Positions 24,834 to 32,142 of a stretch of DNA of 64,000 bases are shown here, one piece after another. Within the stretch, counting starts at the first letter, position 1; every line of letters begins with the position of its first letter. Both the position numbers and the translations under genes were made by a program. A model generated the notes under the pieces. That model was given only the letters and a program-made list of their open reading frames with translations, had not been told where the DNA came from and did not search any database. Source of the DNA: Acidimicrobiales bacterium (GTDB lineage: Bacteria; Actinomycetota; Acidimicrobiia; Acidimicrobiales; SKKL01); contig JAXHLR010000003.1 of the NCBI GenBank assembly GCA_034521975.1, positions 62,001 through 126,000 on the forward strand, written 5' to 3'.

Positions 24834-26783
24834 ATGGGCCGAGCGATCGACACCCGCGACCTCGCCATCGCCGCCTGGAAGACCTGGGGAGCCCAAGGCC
24901 TGGTCCGCCGCGCCGCCTACGAGGGCAGGAAGCGGACCATCGGACTGCAGCGCACCGAACAACGCTGGCTCAGCCTCCTGGCCGGTGCACCACCACCGCT
25001 GACCCGGCTCCCCATCGAACCTGGCGCCGAGGTCAGCCCCCCACCGCCCGGCGGCCTCACCGTCGAGGTGTACGGAGGCCCGCGGCTCGACACCACGATC
25101 CCGCCCGACTGGCATCGCCAGCCGGTCACCGGGCGCCGATACCCGCGCGGGCACTGGTCGACCATCAGCGATGCCGACGCCACGCTCGGCGACATCAAGG
25201 ACGTGTGGGAGCTGAGCCGCCTCGGTTGGCTCCACCCCGCGCTCCGTCGCTGGTGCGCCACCGGCGACGAGTCCTGCGCCGAGCTGATCTGGCAGGTCGT
25301 CGAGGACTTCGTCACCGCCAACCCTCCCTACCGGGGGCCCCACTGGATGTGTGGCCAGGAGACCTCCCTGCGCGCCATCTCGACCATGTTCCTCACCTTC
25401 GCGATCGACCCCAGCGAGCACACCACGCCCGAACGTCGATCGACGGTGGACGAGTTGGTCGCCACCTCGGTCGGGCGGGTGCACCCGACGCTTCGCTACG
25501 CGATGTCCCAGCGCAACAACCACGCGATCTCCGAAGCGGGGTTCCTGTGGACCGCGACCGTCCTCGCCCCACAGATCCCACGAGCCGACAAGATCAGGAG
25601 CGATGCCGCCCGTGCCCTCACCGAGGCGGTCACCGACCAGTTCCGGCCCGACGGCAGCTACATCCAGCAGTCACCCACCTACCAGCGGCTGGCACTTCAG
25701 GTGCTCCTCTGGTGCCTCTTCGTGTCCCGGTCCACCAGCGAGCACCCGCCCGAAGGAGTGCCCGAGGCCGTGAGCGACAGCGTCGGGTTCCTTCGGGCGC
25801 TGATCGCGCCGGCGAGCGACGGGCGGGTCCCCAACCTCGGCGGCAACGACGGCGCCCAGCTGTTTCCCCTCACGCCTGTCGACATCGGCGACCTCCGTCC
25901 GGTCGTCGCCCACGCGGCCGCGGCCACCGGTCAACCGAGCGGGTTCGGGCCCGGGCCGTGGGACGAGGAGCCGGCCTGGTTCGGCCTCGAACCTGTCCCT
26001 GGGACCACCCCCCATCAGATGGCGCCGACCGTGTCCACCCACCCGCTCACCCGGGGCACGACCCACGCCGTCGTCCGCGCCGGACCGATCCCCAAGCGAC
26101 CAGCGCACGCCGACCAGCTGCACACCGACATCTGGCTCGACGGCACACCCGTCGCGGTCGACCCCGGGTCGTACCGCTACACCGCCCCGCCACCATGGGA
26201 CAACGCCCTCGCCTCTGAGCAGGTCCACAACCTCCCCACCCGGTCCTCGGCGCCTCAGGCCACCCGCCGAGGCCGCTTCTTCTGGCAACGCTGGTCCGAG
26301 GCCCGGGTGCTGCTTCGCATCAGCGACGGCGACCTGGCCGCGATCGTCGCCCGGCTCGACCTGGCCGACCGGACCCAGCTCCACCGCCTCGTCGCGGTCC
26401 GGGCGGGGACCGTCGTCGTGGTCGACCAGTCGAGCCGCCCGACGACGGTGCGTTGGAACCTGCCGGACCCGACACGGGTCTCCCTCGGCGACGACCGGTC
26501 GGAAGCTGAGGTGCCCGGATGGTCGGCGAGCTTCGCCCACGGGCTCGGGGCCGAGACGCTCATCCCCACCGAGGACGATCCGGCATCGGGCTGGCACGCA
26601 CCGACCTACGCGGTCCGACTCCCACTCACGCCCGTCCTGCTCCCATCCGATGGGTCAGGCCGGGTGTGCTCGTCGTTCGTCACCGATGCCACCGGGGCTC
26701 CGCTCGCGCTGCCCCGCCTCGACGACCTCGACCCCGCCGCGCCTTCCGCCGCCGCGATCAGGCAGGTGATGCGAGCCCGGTGA
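24834..26783 (+). CDS. Heparinase II/III-family protein
   Basis: The 649-residue protein has an N-terminal alpha-helical toroid (about 100-330, including Q-R-N-N-H-A-I-S-E-A with the Asn-His pair typical of the family) and a C-terminal beta-rich half with H-T-D-I-W-L-D-G-T-P-V-A-V-D-P-G, as in heparinase II/III lyases. Such proteins cleave uronic-acid-containing polysaccharides; ManNAcA from wecBC would be a fitting target (inference). No signal peptide or membrane segment is visible, so export is unexplained. It is coupled to the two-domain oxidoreductase and overlaps the convergent glycosyltransferase by 26 nt. Confidence 0.8.
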   Translation: MGRAIDTRDLAIAAWKTWGAQGLVRRAAYEGRKRTIGLQRTEQRWLSLLAGAPPPLTRLPIEPGAEVSPPPPGGLTVEVYGGPRLDTTIPPDWHRQPVTGRRYPRGHWSTISDADATLGDIKDVWELSRLGWLHPALRRWCATGDESCAELIWQVVEDFVTANPPYRGPHWMCGQETSLRAISTMFLTFAIDPSEHTTPERRSTVDELVATSVGRVHPTLRYAMSQRNNHAISEAGFLWTATVLAPQIPRADKIRSDAARALTEAVTDQFRPDGSYIQQSPTYQRLALQVLLWCLFVSRSTSEHPPEGVPEAVSDSVGFLRALIAPASDGRVPNLGGNDGAQLFPLTPVDIGDLRPVVAHAAAATGQPSGFGPGPWDEEPAWFGLEPVPGTTPHQMAPTVSTHPLTRGTTHAVVRAGPIPKRPAHADQLHTDIWLDGTPVAVDPGSYRYTAPPPWDNALASEQVHNLPTRSSAPQATRRGRFFWQRWSEARVLLRISDGDLAAIVARLDLADRTQLHRLVAVRAGTVVVVDQSSRPTTVRWNLPDPTRVSLGDDRSEAEVPGWSASFAHGLGAETLIPTEDDPASGWHAPTYAVRLPLTPVLLPSDGSGRVCSSFVTDATGAPLALPRLDDLDPAAPSAAAIRQVMRAR

Positions 26784-28020
26784 GCAGCTCCTCGACCCGG
26801 TCGGCCAGCACCCGCCGGTCGTAGCGCTCCCGGACGAAGGCAGGCCCGCGTGTCGCGGCGTGGGCCGGGAGGTCGTCGGCGAGCATCTCCATCCCGTCGG
26901 CCAGGGCCGCGGGATCACCGCCACCGACGCTGATGCCAACCCCCGCCTCGGCCACCACGTCGCTGACGAACCCCGCCACGTTGGTGAGCACCGGTAGCCC
27001 CGCCGCCAGGTAGTCGAAGAGCTTGTTGGGGCTCACCCCCGACGCGAACAGCTCCACCGGGGCCAGCACCATCAGGCCCGCGTCCGCGGTGGCGATCGTC
27101 GGCCCGACAGCCGACTTCGGGATGGGATCGATGAAGCGGAGATTGTCGACCTGCAGCGACGCCGCGAGCCGGAGGAGGGACTCCTTCGCCACCCCGTCGC
27201 CGATCAGCACCACCCGGATGTCGCCCCTCCCGCGTCGTTCCAGCAGGGCGCAGGAGCGCACGACGGTGGCCAGGTCGTTCGCCGGCCCATGAGCACCCGC
27301 GTAGACGAAGGTGACCACGCCCTCCTCGGCCAGATCGACCGCAGGCTCGCCGTCGAGGAACCCCTCGACGTCGACCCCGTTGGGCACGTGCACCACGGCG
27401 TCCGCCGCCGCTCCCCGTTCCACGACGTGGTCGGCGTTGGCCGCGGCGAGCACGATCAGCGCATCCGACCGCCGGTAGAGGAGATCGGCGATCCGAGCCA
27501 TCACCCACACCTCCGGGCCTCGGGTTCGCCCCGACACCGCCACGTAGGACTCGGGCCACAGGTCGCGCACCTCGAACACGAACGGCACCCGTCGCAGCCT
27601 CGCCGCGCACCAGGTCGCGAGGGCGGCGAGCAGTTGCGGGGACGAGCCCACGAACACGGTCGAACCCCGGCTGCGCGGCGCCCGCAGCAGTGCGACCAGC
27701 GCGTTGAGGCCGAACACGACCATGCCGATGCCCCGCCGCCACCCGTCGGCCCGGCCGGTGCCGACCGTGAGCCAGGTGAAGGGGACGCCGTCGACGTGCT
27801 CGTCGATCATCCGCAGGTCCCGAGCACCGGCGCGGCGGGAGTAGCGGCCCGTCTTGTAGCTGAGATCGCTGGCCAGGATCCGCACCCGGTGCCCCCGGCG
27901 GCGCAGCTCGCGGGCGAACTCGAAGTGGCGGGATCCTCCCGGCTGATCGGGCGGCGCCGCGAACTGGTTCACCCAGTAGACGTCAAGCCGCTGTGAGTCC
28001 TGATCCTCGACCGTCTGCAC
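26758..28020 (-). CDS. Glycosyltransferase family 4 protein (WbuB-like)
   Basis: A 420-residue GT4 transferase. Its N-terminus, Y-W-V-N-Q-F-A-A-P-P-D-Q-P-G-G-S-R-H-F-E, and the segment V-F-E-V-R-D-L-W-P-E-S resemble WbuB-type enzymes that transfer amino sugars such as N-acetyl-fucosamine. The donor domain has Y-A-G-A-H-G-P-A-N and a late S-P-N-K-L-F-D-Y-L-A-A-G-L-P. The start codon GTG 28020 has TACCGT exactly 7 nt upstream, supporting a leaderless message. It ends the polysaccharide locus on the right. The actual donor is unverified. Confidence 0.85.
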   Translation of the reverse strand: MQTVEDQDSQRLDVYWVNQFAAPPDQPGGSRHFEFARELRRRGHRVRILASDLSYKTGRYSRRAGARDLRMIDEHVDGVPFTWLTVGTGRADGWRRGIGMVVFGLNALVALLRAPRSRGSTVFVGSSPQLLAALATWCAARLRRVPFVFEVRDLWPESYVAVSGRTRGPEVWVMARIADLLYRRSDALIVLAAANADHVVERGAAADAVVHVPNGVDVEGFLDGEPAVDLAEEGVVTFVYAGAHGPANDLATVVRSCALLERRGRGDIRVVLIGDGVAKESLLRLAASLQVDNLRFIDPIPKSAVGPTIATADAGLMVLAPVELFASGVSPNKLFDYLAAGLPVLTNVAGFVSDVVAEAGVGISVGGGDPAALADGMEMLADDLPAHAATRGPAFVRERYDRRVLADRVEELLTGLASPA

Positions 28021-28027
28021 GGGGAGG

Positions 28028-28033
28028 ACGGTA
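28028..28033 (-). promoter_or_regulatory. Probable -10 element of the WbuB-like gene
   Basis: On the minus strand TACCGT lies 7 nt before GTG 28020 with no ribosome-binding site in between, matching the leaderless pattern seen elsewhere in the window. Confidence 0.5.
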
Positions 28034-28041
28034 CCAACCGG

Positions 28042-28965
28042 TCAGACCGCGGTCTTCTGCTCGGAGTCGGCGTCGGCCTGACGCTTGGCGGCGAGGCGGG
28101 CCGCCACCCGGCCCGACTTCTCGATGTAGGCCAGCAGCTTGTCGCGGGCCGCCTCGGCCTCGGCGTCGAGCCCCTCGACGTGCTCGATGTCCCAGTGGCG
28201 CAGCACGACCGGGACGAGGATCTGCTCGTGGTGCGACACCAGGTCGTAGATGCCCTCCTTGGCGATGGCCTTGGAGTGCTCGGCGAAGCCGGGGATGCCG
28301 GTGCCGGGCATGGCGAAGTTGGTGACCTCGTGGGCGAGCGCCTTCATCACCGTGCTCGGGTCGAGCTCGAACGCGGCGCTGGTGATGTCGCGGTAGAACA
28401 GGAAGTGGAAGTTCTCGTCGGAGGCGACCTTGGCCATGATGTCGTAGCCGGCCTTGTCGGTCATGACCTTGCCGGTGTTGCGGTGCGAGATGCGGGTGGC
28501 CAGCTCCTGGAGCGTGACGTAGGTGAAGCCGTGGGCCGCGGTGGGAGGATGGGGCACCTGACCGGTCGACATCTGGGCCATGCGGCCGTCCTCGAGCCAC
28601 ACCGGGTCGATGGCCCTGGTGACGTGGAGGTAGTCGCGGATGACCATGGCGTGGCGACCCTCTTCGGCGGTCCAGCGCCGGGTCCACTCGCCCCACGCAC
28701 CACCACCGTGGCCGTACATCCGGTCGATGTCGCGGAAGTAGTAGGGCAGGTTGTCCTCGGTGAGCAGGTTCACATAGAGCGCGGCGCGGATCGTCGGGGG
28801 GATCTCGGCGTCGTTCGGGTCCCACTCGTAGTCGGGCTCGAAGTCCCGTCCACGGCTCCACGGGACCAGGGTGTGGGGGTACCACATCTTGGTGGAGCTG
28901 AGGTGGCGCTCGAGCAACCGCTCGGCCACGGGTTCGAGCTCGGCCAGCAGGGCGGTGTCATCCAT
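28042..28965 (-). CDS. Acyl-[acyl-carrier-protein] desaturase (DesA type)
   Basis: This 307-residue soluble di-iron enzyme introduces a double bond into ACP-bound fatty acids using O2 and reduced ferredoxin. The iron-ligand motifs of the ferritin-like fold are visible: E70 in L-T-E-D-N-L-P-Y-Y, E102 and H105 in E-E-G-R-H-A, E154 with H161 in L-Q-E-L-A-T-R-I-S-H, and D-E-N-F-H at 183-187. Mycobacterial DesA1/DesA2 are close family examples. ATG 28965 was chosen because a much longer reading would run through the SDR gene. A perfect 26-bp palindrome sits 6 nt upstream, implying tight transcriptional control. Confidence 0.9.
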   Translation of the reverse strand: MDDTALLAELEPVAERLLERHLSSTKMWYPHTLVPWSRGRDFEPDYEWDPNDAEIPPTIRAALYVNLLTEDNLPYYFRDIDRMYGHGGGAWGEWTRRWTAEEGRHAMVIRDYLHVTRAIDPVWLEDGRMAQMSTGQVPHPPTAAHGFTYVTLQELATRISHRNTGKVMTDKAGYDIMAKVASDENFHFLFYRDITSAAFELDPSTVMKALAHEVTNFAMPGTGIPGFAEHSKAIAKEGIYDLVSHHEQILVPVVLRHWDIEHVEGLDAEAEAARDKLLAYIEKSGRVAARLAAKRQADADSEQKTAV

Positions 28966-28971
28966 GCCCAC

Positions 28972-28997
28972 CACCCTACCTACCGGTAGGTAGGGTG
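28972..28997 (-). promoter_or_regulatory. Perfect 26-bp palindromic operator overlapping the desaturase promoter
   Basis: CACCCTACCTACC is followed directly by its exact reverse complement, with no spacer, centred between 28984 and 28985. On the minus strand the arm nearest the gene contains TAGGGT, which ends 7 nt before ATG 28965 and fits a leaderless -10. A dimeric regulator bound here would block RNA polymerase. The symmetry is typical of TetR-family operators, but the cognate regulator is not in the immediate neighbourhood. Confidence 0.75.
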
Positions 28998-29039
28998 AAA
29001 AGCCTCCGGCCCACGAATCGACCCGACGATGGCGCGCGA

Positions 29040-29885
29040 CTACGGATCCACCCGACCATCGACCGCGTCGTCGCCGTGCAGCAGGCGACCGATCGGGTCC
29101 CAGTCGGGTCCGGCCCGCAGGTGATGGCCGCCGTCGACCGGCAGCGACACGCCGGTCACCCAGGTCGCCTCGGGGCCACAGAGGTAGCGGACCGCGGCGG
29201 CGACATCGTCGACCACACCGGTGCGACTGATCGGCATCTGCGCCAGATAGTCCTGGTGCACCTCGTCGACGCCGAACAGGCCCGCCGCCAGGTCGGTGTC
29301 GACCAGGCCGGGGCAGACCGAGTTGACCCGCACGTTGGCCCGACCGAGCTCGTCGGCCGCGGTGCGCACCAGCATGTCCACGCCCGCCTTCGACACGTTG
29401 TAGGGCGCGCCCATGCGGTGCGTCCGCAACCCGGCGATCGACGAGATGGCACACATCGACCCGCCGCCGCTGCGGGCGATGGCCGCCCCCGCGTGCTTGA
29501 ACGTGAGGAACGTGCCGGTGAGGTTGGTGTCGAGGATGCGCTGCCAGTCGGCCAGCGGGGTGGCGATCACCGGAGCAACACCGCCGATGCCCGCAGCGGC
29601 AACCGCCAGGTGCAGCCCATCCTCGGCCTCGGCCGCGGCGGCGACCGAGTCGCGCACGGCATCCTCGTCGGCCACGTCGGCCACCACGTGCTGGACCTGG
29701 GCGCCCTCGGGTGCGTCGGCGCGCAACGACTCGACCGCATCGACCAGCTTCGCCTCGGTACGTCCCACGAGGGTCACCGACGCGCCATCGCGCAGCAGCG
29801 CCCTGGCACACGCCAACCCGATGCCGCTCCCCCCGCCGGTGACGTAGGCGCCCGTCCCCGACAGGGCCAGACCGTTGCTCGACAT
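29040..29885 (-). CDS. Short-chain dehydrogenase/reductase
   Basis: This 281-residue NAD(P)-dependent oxidoreductase has the cofactor motif T-G-G-G-S-G-I-G-L at 16-24, A-A-A-G-I-G in place of N-A-G, and the active-site Y-N-V-S-K with upstream Ser in A-I-S-S-I-A-G. The late C-P-G-L-V-D-T-D segment is usual for the family. The substrate is unknown. ATG 29885 fits the N-terminus of the family; longer versions run into a repeat region. The first 19 codons and the upstream 96 nt are duplicated at 41.56-41.71 kb. The desaturase gene follows on the same strand behind its own operator. Confidence 0.85.
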   Translation of the reverse strand: MSSNGLALSGTGAYVTGGGSGIGLACARALLRDGASVTLVGRTEAKLVDAVESLRADAPEGAQVQHVVADVADEDAVRDSVAAAAEAEDGLHLAVAAAGIGGVAPVIATPLADWQRILDTNLTGTFLTFKHAGAAIARSGGGSMCAISSIAGLRTHRMGAPYNVSKAGVDMLVRTAADELGRANVRVNSVCPGLVDTDLAAGLFGVDEVHQDYLAQMPISRTGVVDDVAAAVRYLCGPEATWVTGVSLPVDGGHHLRAGPDWDPIGRLLHGDDAVDGRVDP

Positions 29886-29981
29886 GACCGCATCCTGCCA
29901 GAGCCGGGAACAAACCTGCCCGAACGGCTTGACACTCGAACTGGTGTTCGCTCTCGTGGTGGGACTTCCCCATCGGAGCTG
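29830..29981 (+). repeat. Left copy of a ~152-bp direct repeat
   Basis: This stretch covers the first 56 nt of the SDR gene (antisense) and its upstream region, and matches 41561-41712 in the same orientation with about seven mismatches. The mismatches cluster where the right copy has a -10 hexamer (TATGGT there, TCTCGT here) and in one base of the SOS-box-like palindrome. The two copies bracket 11.73 kb. Confidence 0.9.
29936..29951 (+). promoter_or_regulatory. Degenerate SOS (LexA) box
   Basis: TCGAAC-TGGT-GTTCGC differs by one base from the actinobacterial consensus TCGAAC-N4-GTTCGA and aligns with the perfect box at 41667-41682. The neighbouring -10 is also lost, so this copy of the HNH promoter looks dead on the plus strand. 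It may still affect the SDR gene on the other strand. Confidence 0.55.
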
Positions 29982-30040
29982 CAGCATCTGCGAATCCAAC
30001 GGCAGTGAGCGGGTGGTGTCGGCGAACGCGCACGCCGAGC
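29982..30040 (+). pseudogene. Decayed 5' remnant of a DUF222/HNH gene
   Basis: From 29982 to about 30030 the sequence matches 41794-41842 of the intact DUF222/HNH gene with few changes, for example ATCTGCGAATCCAAC and GAGCGGGTGGTGTCGGCGAA. An 81-nt stretch of the intact locus, including its start codon, is missing between the direct repeat and this piece, and homology fades after 30030. It is too short to code for anything and marks a former copy of the element. Confidence 0.7.
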
Positions 30041-30107
30041 CAGCGCTCACGGGGTCGTCGTGAGCATGATGGCCGCCCCCGATGGACCCGATGATTGCGC
30101 CCAGCGG

Positions 30108-30113
30108 TATCAT
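30108..30113 (+). promoter_or_regulatory. Probable -10 element of the GntR regulator gene
   Basis: TATCAT lies 8 nt before GTG 30122 without a ribosome-binding site. The following CATCGG is shared with the two divergent promoters of the island (GCATCGGC near 31360 and ACATCGGC near 38055), so it could be part of an operator for this regulator. The start codon itself lies in the palindrome GTGACGTCAC. Confidence 0.4.
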
Positions 30114-30121
30114 CGGACACA

Positions 30122-30805
30122 GTGACGTCACCTACGCAAGACACGGAGACTGCGAGTTGCGCCCACCTGGTGAGTGGCGAACTCCGGCGCATGATCGTCA
30201 CGGGAGAGATCGAACCGGGTCAGCGCATCCTCGCCAAAGACGTCGCGTCCCGCTTCGGCGTCTCGCACATCCCCGTGCGTGAAGCCATGCGCCGTCTCGA
30301 AGGTGAGGGATTGCTGCGCTACCACTCCCAGCGGGGCGCCGTGGCGACCGACATCTCGCTCGCCGAGCTTGCCGAGATCTACGACCTGCGCCGGTTCCTC
30401 GAGTGCCGCGCCGCCGCCGCCGCAGTCAGCAGTTTCGACGACGAGTACGTCGGGCGGGTCCGAGATGCGCTCGCCGAGCTGGAGCGGACGCGGGCGGAGG
30501 ACCCACACGGCGAAGCGTTCTTTGATGCGCACCACAGCTTCCACTGGCTGCTGATCGCACCGGGCTGCTCAGCACTCGTCGAGCGGATGCTGCGTCACCT
30601 CTGGAGCGCAGCCGATCGATACGTCCACCTCGGGCTGGAACAGGCACCGACCCCCGGTGCCGGGCGCCACCACCGAGAGCTGTACAGGGCCGCCAGCGAC
30701 CGCGACGCCGACCGCCTGGTGCAGTTGGTCGACGATCACCTCCACAGAACCGAGGCGTCCGTGCTGGCACACCTCCAGCACCTCGCCCCGCCGGCCGAGG
30801 CGTGA
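30122..30805 (+). CDS. GntR-family transcriptional regulator with FCD ligand domain
   Basis: This 227-residue regulator has an N-terminal winged helix (about 15-80, with I-P-V-R-E-A-M-R-R-L-E-G-E-G-L-L as recognition region) and a helical FCD domain (about 90-220) whose metal-binding His/Asp residues appear in D-A-H-H-S-F-H and H-H-R-E-L-Y. FCD regulators usually sense small carboxylic acids and repress catabolic genes next to them. It is the first gene of the island and therefore the best candidate for its control. I chose GTG 30122 over TTG 30095 because the probable -10 hexamer ends 8 nt before it. It converges with the VOC gene 3 nt away. Confidence 0.85.
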   Translation: MTSPTQDTETASCAHLVSGELRRMIVTGEIEPGQRILAKDVASRFGVSHIPVREAMRRLEGEGLLRYHSQRGAVATDISLAELAEIYDLRRFLECRAAAAAVSSFDDEYVGRVRDALAELERTRAEDPHGEAFFDAHHSFHWLLIAPGCSALVERMLRHLWSAADRYVHLGLEQAPTPGAGRHHRELYRAASDRDADRLVQLVDDHLHRTEASVLAHLQHLAPPAEA

Positions 30806-30808
30806 TCA

Positions 30809-31336
30809 CTACGACGATGTGGTCGTCGATGCCAGCCAGTCCTCCAGCGCAGCCTCGGCCTCGGCGGCGTCCTCGTCGCCCAGCGCTCGCCGCTGGTGCG
30901 TGAGTTCGAGCCTTACGCCGTTCGGATCGAAGAAGTAGATCGACGTCCAGATGCCGTCGTGGTCGACCGGCTCCGAAACCGCCACGCCGTGGTCGACGAG
31001 ATGCTGGCGCCACTCGACGAGCTCGTCCGCATCATGCACGCCGAGTGCGAGGTGACGGGTGAAGACGGGAAGCCCGTCATCTCGGCGTTCCCACTCGCCC
31101 TCGAGCGCGAAGAACGCCAAGCAGTCTCCGCGCTCGGTCTCGTAGAAGACGTGGAGAAATGCTGGTGATCGCTCGCCGCTGGTGAGGGTTCCCCCATCGC
31201 TCCTGATCGCCCCGGCGAACCGGCAACGGAGGACCTCGGTGTAGAAGCGATGGGTCGCCTCCACGTCCATCGTTTGGTAGGCGACGTGGTTCACCCCGAT
31301 GGGTGCGCCTGTGCCACCGCTGTCCGATGCGTTCAT
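30809..31336 (-). CDS. VOC-family protein (glyoxalase/extradiol dioxygenase-like)
   Basis: The 175-residue protein has the paired beta-alpha-beta-beta-beta modules of the vicinal oxygen chelate fold. Possible metal ligands are His in G-V-N-H-V-A-Y, His in T-R-H-L-A-L-G-V, and Glu in D-P-N-G-V-R-L-E-L. Relatives include ring-cleaving dioxygenases, glyoxalases and isomerases, so the exact reaction is open. In this catabolic island a dioxygenase or isomerase step is plausible. AGGAG precedes ATG 31336. It shares a compact bidirectional promoter with the deacetylase-fold gene. Confidence 0.75.
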   Translation of the reverse strand: MNASDSGGTGAPIGVNHVAYQTMDVEATHRFYTEVLRCRFAGAIRSDGGTLTSGERSPAFLHVFYETERGDCLAFFALEGEWERRDDGLPVFTRHLALGVHDADELVEWRQHLVDHGVAVSEPVDHDGIWTSIYFFDPNGVRLELTHQRRALGDEDAAEAEAALEDWLASTTTSS

Positions 31337-31363
31337 ACGGGATCTCCTCTCGTATCGTGCCGA

Positions 31364-31374
31364 TGCTATAACAT
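31364..31374. promoter_or_regulatory. Bidirectional promoter between the VOC and deacetylase-fold genes
   Basis: The near-palindrome GCTATAAC gives TATAAC/TAACAT on the plus strand, ending 7-9 nt before GTG 31382 (leaderless), and TATAGC on the minus strand, about 28 nt before ATG 31336 with a ribosome-binding site in the leader. The minus strand reads GTTATAGCATCGGC, nearly identical to the plus-strand GTTATAACATCGGC at 38047. Confidence 0.5.
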
Positions 31375-31381
31375 ATTGGAC

Positions 31382-32128
31382 GTGCCCGTCCCCGTGTGCC
31401 TCAGCTTCGACAACATGGGTCTCGCCGCCGACGTCGGTCGGGGTACCGCTTCGGCTCCTGATGCCAACGAGCCGGGCCTTCGGGTGGGTTATCCCGCCAT
31501 CCTCGATCTCTTGAACCGGCACGGCGTCACGTCGACCTTCTTCGTTGAGGGTTGGAACGGTGTCCACCATCCCGACCGCGTCGCCGAGTTGCTGGGCGCA
31601 GGCCACGAGGTCGCGGTGCACGGTTGGGTCCACGAGCGGTGGCAGGACCTCGATGCTGATACCGAGCGAGAACTGTTGACCCGGGCCATCGATGCGCTGA
31701 CCGGCTGCGGAGCCGATATCCAGGGATTCCGCGCCCCCGGCGGCCACCGCAGCGCGGCGACCATGCAGGTGCTCGCCGACCTCGGCCTCCGCTATGACTC
31801 GAGCCTCGATCCGGCAGGCGCTCACCTCGATGACACGGGCATCGCAGTCCTGCCGTTCGAATGGCCCCACGTGGACTGGCACTGGTTCGGTGCCCAAGAC
31901 CCTCCAGCGGCGCCCGAGGACTTCGCTGCTGCCCTCCGACGCGGTCTCGCTGCGGCAGCAGCGTCGGCGGAGCCGCTGGTGGCCATCGTCCACGCCCGGA
32001 CCTCGGCGCTGGCGGCTGATCGCCTGGAGGTGGTCGAGTCGTTCGTCTCCGCGGTCCTCGACGATGACCGCTTCGAGCTCCTCCCGCTCCGGGCCTTGGC
32101 CACACGCCTGATCGGCGACACCCCGTAG
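31382..32128 (+). CDS. Polysaccharide-deacetylase-fold (NodB-like) metal hydrolase
   Basis: This 248-residue NodB-fold protein starts directly with the catalytic strand: V-C-L-S-F-D-N-M-G carries the first Asp, but the second Asp of the usual D-D pair is Asn. The zinc-binding motif is H-G-W-V-H-E with the two His four residues apart, as in the PuuE/HpPgdA branch, and F-R-A-P-G-G-H is motif 3. The branch includes allantoinases and cyclic imidases as well as deacetylases. Without a signal peptide and within a catabolic island, a cytoplasmic hydrolase of a small cyclic amide is as likely as a glycan deacetylase. Start GTG 31382 follows the probable -10 closely. Confidence 0.7.
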   Translation: MPVPVCLSFDNMGLAADVGRGTASAPDANEPGLRVGYPAILDLLNRHGVTSTFFVEGWNGVHHPDRVAELLGAGHEVAVHGWVHERWQDLDADTERELLTRAIDALTGCGADIQGFRAPGGHRSAATMQVLADLGLRYDSSLDPAGAHLDDTGIAVLPFEWPHVDWHWFGAQDPPAAPEDFAAALRRGLAAAAASAEPLVAIVHARTSALAADRLEVVESFVSAVLDDDRFELLPLRALATRLIGDTP

Positions 32129-32142
32129 CGACCCAACGAGGG

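Noticed and set aside
23468-26218. 916-residue open frame on the plus strand
   Set aside because: It is an Arg/Pro-rich shifted reading of the oxidoreductase and heparinase genes with no motif of its own.
30122-30131. GTGACGTCAC palindrome at the GntR start
   Set aside because: It could be an operator, but a 10-bp palindrome covering the first codons is not unusual, and no second copy was found at the island promoters.
28966-30201. Upstream extension of the desaturase frame through the SDR gene
   Set aside because: The added residues are an out-of-frame reading of the SDR gene, and the palindromic operator lies between. The real start is ATG 28965.
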